Shown here one piece after another: positions 1 to 4,151 of a stretch of 5,860 nt of DNA. The DNA is from Candidatus Pacearchaeota archaeon. Lineage in GTDB: Archaea > Nanobdellota > Nanobdellia > Pacearchaeales > GW2011-AR1. Location of the stretch: the NCBI GenBank assembly GCA_002688875.1, contig NZDU01000035.1, forward strand, positions 1-5,860, read 5' to 3'. The translations under genes were made by a program, and so were the position numbers. The notes under the pieces are model-generated. The model was given only the letters and a program-made list of their open reading frames with translations. It had not been told where the DNA came from and made no database searches. The stretch's first letter is position 1; the number at the start of each line of letters is the position of its first letter.

Positions 1-276
1 GCCTTCTGCTTTTCCGGGAGCCTTCTTGATAACATCAACAATGTCATCAAAGAGGTTAGCATGTTTACCATACTGGTAAGTATGATACTGATTGATTTGG
101 GTATAGCCAAGATCACCTTCGCGCATTATGTCGGAAAAATCAACATTGCCCTTCTTGATGGTGACTCTTACTGAGGAATAATGTTGCTTCTTTACTCCAA
201 ATTTCAACTCGGGTCCAAATTCTTCTTTGAGAGCATTTCGAATCTCTCGAACTTCTGCTGTGGTAATATAAGCCAT
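1..276 (-). CDS. LPD29-like phage protein, C-terminus cut by window edge
   Basis: The frame is open from an ATG at 276 to the window edge, giving 92 residues that start MAYITTAEVREIRNALKEE. The N-terminal helix (EVREIRNALKEEF), the following strand (KFGVKKQHYSSVRVTI, about residues 25-40), a KGNVDF turn and the INQYHTYQYG segment (about 60-69) resemble the LPD29 domain, recalled as a 'large polyvalent protein-associated' domain common in phages and other mobile elements. No biochemical role is established for it to my knowledge. It is the last visible gene of a four-gene minus-strand operon; its start lies one base after the stop of the gene before it. A GAGG ribosome site lies 10 bases upstream. 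Coding is confident; the family call comes from the motif pattern and is moderate. Confidence 0.75.
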   Translation of the reverse strand, partial: MAYITTAEVREIRNALKEEFGPELKFGVKKQHYSSVRVTIKKGNVDFSDIMREGDLGYTQINQYHTYQYGKHANLFDDIVDVIKKAPGKAEG

Positions 277-277
277 C

Positions 278-592
278 TTAAAAGTACCTCACTCGGGTGT
301 TGTCAGTGTTTTCAAACCGGTTGTCCATCAACGTGCCATCTGGTGCAACATTACCCATTCGGATGCCTGGCAATTCTCCCTTGGGGACTTCGTCCTCAGT
401 CAGGTAGCCAAATCCCTTGTAATTGCCGGAGTCCATAAGGACTTTCTCAACCATCAGCATTACGCCTTGACGCCAGTAGCGATCGACAGCAACATATTTG
501 TCATCTTCGTTGCTCCAACGCATAGACGCTTCAAGGGCTCGGTTTGCTATACCCTTGACTTTTTCAACTTCGATTGTCTTTCGACTTGCCAT
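278..592 (-). CDS. Conserved phage-type hypothetical protein (104 aa)
   Basis: This is a complete 104-aa protein. It has a charged helical N-terminal half (MASRKTIEVEKVKGIANRAL, about 1-20) and a second helix around residues 37-56 (VDRYWRQGVMLMVEKVL). A YKGFGYL segment follows at about 58-64, and the C-terminus ends NTDNTRVRYF. The YKGF.YL core with a terminal F-x-N-T-D-x-T-R-x-R-Y tail recalls a small protein family of unknown function in phage genomes; no catalytic motif, membrane segment or signal peptide is visible. Its ATG overlaps the stop of the upstream gene by one base (TAATG), and AAGGAG lies 8 bases before the start, so translation is probably coupled. I cannot assign a function. 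Confidence 0.8.
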   Translation of the reverse strand: MASRKTIEVEKVKGIANRALEASMRWSNEDDKYVAVDRYWRQGVMLMVEKVLMDSGNYKGFGYLTEDEVPKGELPGIRMGNVAPDGTLMDNRFENTDNTRVRYF

Positions 593-837
593 TACAAGTT
601 CTCCTTGTAGGTGTCAACTTCGATCTCGTTGCGTCTCACCCAACGACTATGATCTGAGCCAACATGTTTAATATCGTATCCAATTTCACCAGCAAAACAA
701 ATCACCGGGCAAATTTGGAGAACTTCCCAAAGATGCTTTTTTTCTTGTGATCGTAGTTGACGGTTACGTTGGTTAGTGGGTTGTAGTTCAACAATGTCGC
801 CTACTTTAATTTTATCTACTGAGGAGTAAATTACCAT
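592..837 (-). CDS. Small hypothetical protein, predicted beta-rich (81 aa)
   Basis: This is a complete 81-aa protein. The start KIKVGDIVELQP (about 9-20) is the kind of V-G-D-x-V hairpin seen in small SH3-like or KOW-like barrels. Then come a basic stretch (NQRNRQLRSQEKKH), a strand with W-E-V-L, a CPVICFAGEIG segment (about 43-53) and an HSRWVRRNEIEV tail (about 63-74). The barrel idea is only inference from the alternating hydrophobic pattern. The two cysteines (C-x4-C) are too few for a zinc site on their own. A strong AAAGGAG ribosome site sits 5 bases before the ATG, inside the end of the upstream gene, whose stop codon directly abuts this start. This is a phage-type accessory gene of unknown role. 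Confidence 0.75.
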   Translation of the reverse strand: MVIYSSVDKIKVGDIVELQPTNQRNRQLRSQEKKHLWEVLQICPVICFAGEIGYDIKHVGSDHSRWVRRNEIEVDTYKENL

Positions 838-1245
838 TTACGCTCCTTTACGAAAAAATCTGTATTCAGGTTTGGGTGACTTGCGAAGCAGGTCATAAAT
901 CAGGAAGTCGGCCTTTTTGTCGACTCCACCAATATGCCAATCGTATTCATCACGTTTGGACACTTCGGCATCAGCTTCCTTCCAATCGTAAAGGTTACAG
1001 TACACGATGTCCTCAACCTCACCGGTTTTGGTGTAGATCTCAAACTCAATGTCCCAAGAGTTCCATACCTTGTCGCACATCACACCGTTAGGCTCACCAA
1101 ACATTTCAACCAGGTCATCATAACTGGCACGGATATAACCGAGCAAGTGTGATCCGTTGACAATGCCGTCGGTCGTATCAAACGATGCGACAGTATCGGC
1201 ATGGGGGTTAATCCAGCGGTTTGAGGTGTATCCTTCTTTTCTCAT
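838..1245 (-). CDS. Conserved phage-type hypothetical protein, GYIRASYDDL/WHIGG family (135 aa)
   Basis: This is the first gene of the minus-strand operon. The open frame extends upstream to an ATG at 1278, but that ATG lies inside the -10 box TATAAT of the promoter at 1277-1304, so it cannot be on the transcript. I therefore start at the ATG at 1245, which has AGG seven bases upstream. The 135-aa product carries GYIRASYDDLVEMFGEP (residues 36-52), two tryptophans at 61 and 64, YDWKE (86-90) and YDWHIGG (101-107). This pattern (a helix that 'measures' FGEP, then strands ending in a DWK and a WHIGG signature) is familiar from conserved phage hypotheticals; no enzymatic role is known to me. No signal peptide or membrane segment is visible. 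Confidence 0.78.
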   Translation of the reverse strand: MRKEGYTSNRWINPHADTVASFDTTDGIVNGSHLLGYIRASYDDLVEMFGEPNGVMCDKVWNSWDIEFEIYTKTGEVEDIVYCNLYDWKEADAEVSKRDEYDWHIGGVDKKADFLIYDLLRKSPKPEYRFFRKGA

Positions 1246-1276
1246 ATTTCTGCCTGTTTCTTTAGCGTATATATAC

Positions 1277-1304
1277 ATTATACAATATATTGGGCATTCG
1301 TCAA
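1277..1304 (-). promoter_or_regulatory. Sigma70-like promoter for the minus-strand operon
   Basis: Read on the minus strand, TTGACG (1304-1299) is followed by 16 bases and a perfect TATAAT (1282-1277). Transcription should start near 1270, leaving a leader of about 25 bases with a weak AGG site before the ATG at 1245. The -10 box swallows the upstream in-frame ATG at 1278, which decides the start codon of the first gene. The promoter points into four abutting genes, so it probably drives the whole operon, and it looks like an early, host-polymerase promoter. Confidence 0.65.
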
Positions 1305-1325
1305 TCTTAAAAATCCAGGTAAAAT

Positions 1326-1371
1326 GTGTGGGTTTTTTGCAACAAAAAGTGTGGGTTTTTTACAACAAAAT
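1326..1371. repeat. Two tandem 23-bp direct repeats in the divergent gap
   Basis: Two copies with a 23-bp period, 1326-1348 and 1349-1371, both begin GTGTGGGTTTTTT and continue RCAACAAAA; they differ at two positions (G/A after the T-run, and the last base). They lie 21 bp upstream of the -35 box of the leftward promoter and more than 100 bp upstream of the rightward gene. A spacing of about two helical turns would put two bound proteins on the same face of the DNA, so these could be operator or activator sites. Slippage duplication without function is the alternative. Confidence 0.7.
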
Positions 1372-1415
1372 ACCCGATTTTTGTAAGGGTATATAAGCAT
1401 TCACTTATATGTGCA

Positions 1416-1433
1416 TATAAAATCAGATAAAAT
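1416..1433 (+). promoter_or_regulatory. Possible -10 region for the secreted mini-protein gene
   Basis: This AT-rich stretch contains TATAAAAT (1416-1423) and GATAAAAT (1426-1433), in the right direction and distance to serve the gene at 1500. I find no convincing -35 partner at 16-18 bp from either. The first element is close to, but not the same as, the T4-type late core TATAAATA. It is offered only because the gene needs a promoter between 1300 and 1490. Confidence 0.25.
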
Positions 1434-1447
1434 TTTGGGTAAATAAC

Positions 1448-1472
1448 AGTGTCAAGGTTTGAAATTGACACT
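1448..1472 (+). promoter_or_regulatory. Perfect inverted repeat (operator or 5'-leader hairpin)
   Basis: AGTGTCAA (1448-1455) and TTGACACT (1465-1472) are exact reverse complements around a 9-base loop. The second arm ends 13 bases before the AGGAGG ribosome site of the gene at 1500. In DNA it could be a dyad operator for a dimeric repressor. In RNA it would form an 8-bp hairpin in the 5' leader that could protect the end of the message. There is no T-run after it, so it is not an intrinsic terminator. The TTGACA inside the right arm has no usable -10 box before the start codon. Confidence 0.6.
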
Positions 1473-1485
1473 ACTATTAATTAAT

Positions 1486-1491
1486 AGGAGG
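1486..1491 (+). promoter_or_regulatory. Strong Shine-Dalgarno site AGGAGG
   Basis: A full AGGAGG lies 8 bases before the ATG at 1500. It is the strongest ribosome site in the window, fixes the start of the mini-protein gene and suggests high expression. Confidence 0.85.
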
Positions 1492-1499
1492 AATTGTAG

Positions 1500-1709
1500 A
1501 TGAAAATTGTAAGCACAATAGCATTAATCCTCGGAATGGCATTAGGCACTACTGCATTTGCAGAAGGTCGTGATGATGGTCCAATTTACTGGACACATGG
1601 CATCGGTACAGAATGCTGGCAGGAAGAAGGCCGAGGTGGTCCATACGAAGTATGTGGCACTATCTTTGCAGGCGCCGTTGAAGATGATGAATATGCAGAT
1701 CGCCGGTAA
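1500..1709 (+). CDS. Secreted mini-protein with Sec signal peptide and two cysteines (69 aa)
   Basis: The 69-aa product begins MKIVSTIALILGMALG, followed by TTAFA and then EGRDD. This is a textbook Sec signal peptide: one lysine, a hydrophobic core, and an A-x-A-type site after residue 21. The mature part of about 48 residues is acidic and rich in glycine and aromatics. It has two cysteines (C39 in GTECWQ, C52 in YEVCGT), well placed for one disulfide in the periplasm. There is no second membrane segment and no lipobox cysteine at the cleavage site. The gene has its own strong ribosome site and terminator, so it is monocistronic. I do not recognise the family. A periplasmic or exported phage factor (for instance one affecting the envelope or superinfection) fits, as does a small periplasmic protein of the host. 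Confidence 0.8.
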   Translation: MKIVSTIALILGMALGTTAFAEGRDDGPIYWTHGIGTECWQEEGRGGPYEVCGTIFAGAVEDDEYADRR

Positions 1710-1763
1710 TTAAAAGCCAACTTTAAACATATACGGAGGTGTATTGGCAGATATATGTTGAAA

Positions 1764-1777
1764 GGGTTTACCAACCC
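1764..1777 (+). other. Small hairpin preceding the terminator
   Basis: GGGTT (1764-1768) pairs with AACCC (1773-1777) around the loop TACC. It ends one base before the terminator stem and has no T-run of its own. It may simply be an upstream helix that supports RNA stability or terminator folding. Confidence 0.45.
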
Positions 1778-1778
1778 G

Positions 1779-1809
1779 AAAAGGAGAACTATAGTTCTCC
1801 TTTTCTTTT
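1779..1809 (+). terminator. Rho-independent terminator of the mini-protein gene
   Basis: AAAAGGAGAAC (1779-1789) and GTTCTCCTTTT (1794-1804) form a perfect 11-bp stem with the tetraloop TATA. It is followed by CTTTT on the plus strand, so the T-tract runs TTTTCTTTT. It ends the transcript of the gene that stops at 1709. The opposite strand has only the four Ts that come from the stem, so activity is expected mainly on the plus strand. Confidence 0.88.
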
Positions 1810-1854
1810 AACTAGAAATAAATATTATAGGAATGAGAACACACAAGGCCTGGC

Positions 1855-1879
1855 TCCGGGGGACCCCGGATCATTTTTT
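1855..1879 (+). terminator. GC-rich hairpin with T-run, convergent on the AsnRS-like gene
   Basis: TCCGGGG (1855-1861) pairs with CCCCGGA (1864-1870), and after TCA a run of six Ts follows (1874-1879). With a realistic tetraloop the stem is TCCGGG/CCCGGA. The orientation of the T-run makes it a plus-strand terminator, a second block against transcription running into the convergent gene. The T-run overlaps that gene's stop codon. On the minus strand the same stem lies just after the stop but lacks a T-run, so it could act there as a 3'-end-protecting hairpin. The three-base gap before the T-run makes it imperfect. Confidence 0.6.
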
Positions 1880-2735
1880 ACCTATGCATATTTGCAAGAA
1901 TACCACGTAACTTATACTGTTCCATTGCACGAATAAACCGCGTCATTCCAATTCCGCCACCTACTCGCGGAAAGAAACTTAATGATAAAAAGTTATTGAG
2001 TTCTTCTTCTACGCGATCCTTACCAAACTGTCCAAATAACAAGTCAGCATATTGTCCATCGCTAATTGTATGAAACATTTCACGCATCTCAACAGTATCA
2101 CTACTGCGTTCTGCTGAACCTATAGTTTCTTGCCCTGCGATAATAACATCTATCTTTGCGGCTGTTCCATCACCATTTTGTTTCATATTCCAAAATGGAC
2201 TTGTATAGTTAGGGAAGTTTTTAATCATACAAACTCGCCCTTGCCATTCTTTGCACATTCTTTCTTCGTGGTCGTGATCAAGTTCTTCTACGCCGTAGTC
2301 TTCACACCATTGCATATAGTCTTTAACAACAACGCCACCTTTGGAACACCAACCTAAGTATTCCATAAGTTCTTTTTCCATAGTTTCTAAATCGTCAACC
2401 GTACCTGGCATTTCAAATTCAAACATTGGAAATATAAGATCGTGCCTTCCAGGAACAGCATCTGGTTCTTGTCTATACGAGGTAGACATACAAAAAAACC
2501 CCGGTATATGGGGTTTAGTAAGTAATTCATATTCGAGCCACATCTGGCCTGTCTGCGGCAGAGGCCACACATTGCCTGCGTAGTTATATGTCGATACCGT
2601 TTTAGGATCTTCACACGCAGCTAATATACTCAGTCTGTTTTGTGTATGGACTTCTACAAAGCCTCTATCCATAAAAAAAGACCTTAATAGGCCTGCGGCT
2701 TCAGTAAATTGCTCGGGGTTAATTAATTGGGTCAT
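1878..2735 (-). CDS. Stand-alone class II aaRS-like (AsnRS / asparagine-synthetase type) catalytic domain, 285 aa
   Basis: The protein has the class II aminoacyl-tRNA-synthetase catalytic fold. A motif 1-like region is RSFFMDRGFVEVHT (18-31). TGQMWLE (62-68) aligns with the SGQL-x2-E element of AsnRS rather than the SPQ of AspRS. Motif 2 is YRQE (87-90), RH (97-98) and EFE (106-108). IDVI..GQETIGSAER (195-210) stands where AsnRS has its GGSQRE region, and motif 3 is GGGIGMTR (259-266). The family activates a carboxylate with ATP to an aminoacyl-adenylate. The OB-fold anticodon-binding domain is absent, and the length matches archaeal AsnRS-derived asparagine synthetase (just under 300 aa), so an adenylate-to-amide ligase is likelier than a tRNA charger. 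The motif 1 proline is replaced (HTQ instead of a TP-type end). The start at 2735 is chosen because GGAG lies 8 bases upstream; a longer frame to 2771 has no such site. It diverges from the radical SAM operon. Confidence 0.85.
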   Translation of the reverse strand: MTQLINPEQFTEAAGLLRSFFMDRGFVEVHTQNRLSILAACEDPKTVSTYNYAGNVWPLPQTGQMWLEYELLTKPHIPGFFCMSTSYRQEPDAVPGRHDLIFPMFEFEMPGTVDDLETMEKELMEYLGWCSKGGVVVKDYMQWCEDYGVEELDHDHEERMCKEWQGRVCMIKNFPNYTSPFWNMKQNGDGTAAKIDVIIAGQETIGSAERSSDTVEMREMFHTISDGQYADLLFGQFGKDRVEEELNNFLSLSFFPRVGGGIGMTRFIRAMEQYKLRGILANMHR

Positions 2736-2743
2736 ATCTTGTT

Positions 2744-2748
2744 CTCCA
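2744..2748 (-). promoter_or_regulatory. Shine-Dalgarno TGGAG that fixes the AsnRS-like start
   Basis: On the minus strand TGGAG ends 8 bases before the ATG at 2735. The alternative in-frame ATG at 2771 lies upstream of it and has no purine-rich site of its own. This makes the product 285 rather than 297 residues. Confidence 0.75.
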
Positions 2749-2784
2749 GTCAAAAAAATTTTGTTCCACAAAATTCTTCTATTC

Positions 2785-2792
2785 TATTTATA
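2785..2792 (-). promoter_or_regulatory. T4-type late promoter box for the AsnRS-like gene
   Basis: The minus strand reads a perfect TATAAATA, the core bound by T4 gp55-type late sigma factors and also seen in T4-like cyanophages. There is no recognisable -35 box, as expected for this class. The start point would fall near 2779, leaving a leader of about 44 bases that contains the TGGAG ribosome site. Confidence 0.6.
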
Positions 2793-2815
2793 CCTTTAAC
2801 CAAAAAATTGGACAT

Positions 2816-2823
2816 TATAAATA
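2816..2823 (+). promoter_or_regulatory. T4-type late promoter box for the radical SAM operon
   Basis: This is a second perfect TATAAATA, on the plus strand and 23 bp from the one facing left. By T4 geometry the transcript would begin at or next to 2829, the A of the start codon, so the message would be leaderless; indeed no Shine-Dalgarno sequence is visible before that ATG. No -35 hexamer is present. Confidence 0.55.
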
Positions 2824-2828
2824 TTAGT

Positions 2829-4151
2829 ATGCTTTTAGAAAAGTTTTTTAAATCTGCTAAAGCACAAAAAGTTAATAAACTACCTTGCCATTATGCTGTA
2901 AGTGGCATTAATTACAAAAATGGTTTTGCTACTACTTGTGCTATTCAAACAGATTATTTACACAAATATCAAAGTACAACACTTCCTTCTAAGTTTATTA
3001 ATAATCCAAACTTTAAACAATTTAGATTAAAACTAGCAAAGGGAGAATGGCCATCTGGTTGTCATATGTGTGCCGAAGTTGAAAAAGAAAACAGCAGTAA
3101 TTCTATGAGATTTGATTACACATATGATGAAACTTATTATCATCATAAAACAGGTGAGATTGATTTTGAAAGTATTAAAATAATAGAATTAAGATTTAGT
3201 AATAGTTGCAACATGGCTTGTTTACATTGTAGTCAAGTGTACTCGTCTGGTTGGATGTCAAAATTAAAACATTACACACCAACCAAACAAGATTACGAAT
3301 TGCATCTTGATCAAATAACTGGAGCAATGCATCGACGAGATCCTAGCGAGGATTTCAGTATAGAATTATCTATAGAAGATATAAAAGATATTGTAGAAGA
3401 TTTAAATAAAAACTTCCCAAATATAGAACGGATTGAATTTGCTGGTGGTGAGGTACTACATCAAAAACAATTTTTTCCTTGTTTAAAACTACTTGCACAA
3501 CATCCAAATTCTAAAAACATATTTGTATCATTTCACTCAAACTTTAATGCAAACTTTGATCCAAAAGAATTATCACAGTTACTTAAACCGTTTGGTGAAT
3601 CATTAATACATATGTCAATTGATTCTGGTAAAAACATCTATCCATATTTTAGAGATGGTGACTGGGAAACATTAGTAAATAATATCAATACTTTTCGTTC
3701 TGTAAATAATTTTACACGGTTAGGAGCAGTATGTACTACATCTGCTTACCAAATAATGGATATACGAAATGTGTTTGAATCATTGCTATCATTAAATATT
3801 GATGAGTTTCATGCATCGTTAGTATATACACCCGAGTATTTAAATCCAACAATACTGATGCTACATTTTAAAGATGATGTACTAAACGATATAGAAAATA
3901 CATATGCATGGCTTCAACAGTATCCAAATGAGAATTTAAAAAATGAGGCACTTGATGGGTTAGATAAAATAAAAACATATATTACAACACATACCCCAGC
4001 ATCGACTTCTAAATGTCCAAACGGTATTGAAGATCACTATAAAGCATTTATGCATTATATAACAGTATCAGATAAATTGTGGAAACAAAATTTTAATGAC
4101 TATATAGTAAATTACAGATACAACGATAATAAAATAACGAGGGTAATATAA
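2829..4151 (+). CDS. Radical SAM enzyme with N-terminal twitch-like cysteine region (440 aa)
   Basis: The radical SAM core starts around residue 117. C127-NMA-C131-LH-C134 is the CX3CX2C motif that binds the 4Fe-4S cluster cleaving S-adenosylmethionine; GGE (206-208) and HMSIDSG (261-267) are the SAM-binding and barrel motifs that normally follow. The N-terminal 100 residues hold four more cysteines (C20, C37, C78, C81) in an order like the twitch/SPASM auxiliary-cluster domain: C...[strand]NGFATTC...GEWPSGCHMCAEVE. Here that domain precedes the barrel rather than following it. I recall a phage-associated family described as N-terminal-twitch radical SAM proteins, which this resembles. I use the ATG at 2829; the frame is open further left with no ATG and no ribosome site, and would overlap the divergent gene. 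Its stop overlaps the next ATG (TAATG), so the two radical SAM genes are translationally coupled. The substrate is unknown. Confidence 0.88.
   Translation: MLLEKFFKSAKAQKVNKLPCHYAVSGINYKNGFATTCAIQTDYLHKYQSTTLPSKFINNPNFKQFRLKLAKGEWPSGCHMCAEVEKENSSNSMRFDYTYDETYYHHKTGEIDFESIKIIELRFSNSCNMACLHCSQVYSSGWMSKLKHYTPTKQDYELHLDQITGAMHRRDPSEDFSIELSIEDIKDIVEDLNKNFPNIERIEFAGGEVLHQKQFFPCLKLLAQHPNSKNIFVSFHSNFNANFDPKELSQLLKPFGESLIHMSIDSGKNIYPYFRDGDWETLVNNINTFRSVNNFTRLGAVCTTSAYQIMDIRNVFESLLSLNIDEFHASLVYTPEYLNPTILMLHFKDDVLNDIENTYAWLQQYPNENLKNEALDGLDKIKTYITTHTPASTSKCPNGIEDHYKAFMHYITVSDKLWKQNFNDYIVNYRYNDNKITRVI

Noticed and set aside
181..438. 85-aa plus-strand frame
   Set aside because: It is antisense to two abutting minus-strand genes that have ribosome sites and family-like motifs; it has no ribosome site of its own.
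1370..1392. ATACCC/GGGTAT inverted repeat as a terminator
   Set aside because: The stem is only 6 bp with an 11-base loop, and it is followed by mixed sequence rather than a T-run.
1739..1936. 65-aa plus-strand frame through the terminators and into the AsnRS-like gene
   Set aside because: It starts with GTG inside the Shine-Dalgarno-like sequence, reads through two hairpin terminators and ends antisense to a well supported gene.
2727..2828. N-terminal extension of the first radical SAM protein by 34 residues
   Set aside because: It starts at a TTG without a ribosome site, overlaps the start of the divergent gene and contains the divergent promoters; the added residues resemble no domain.
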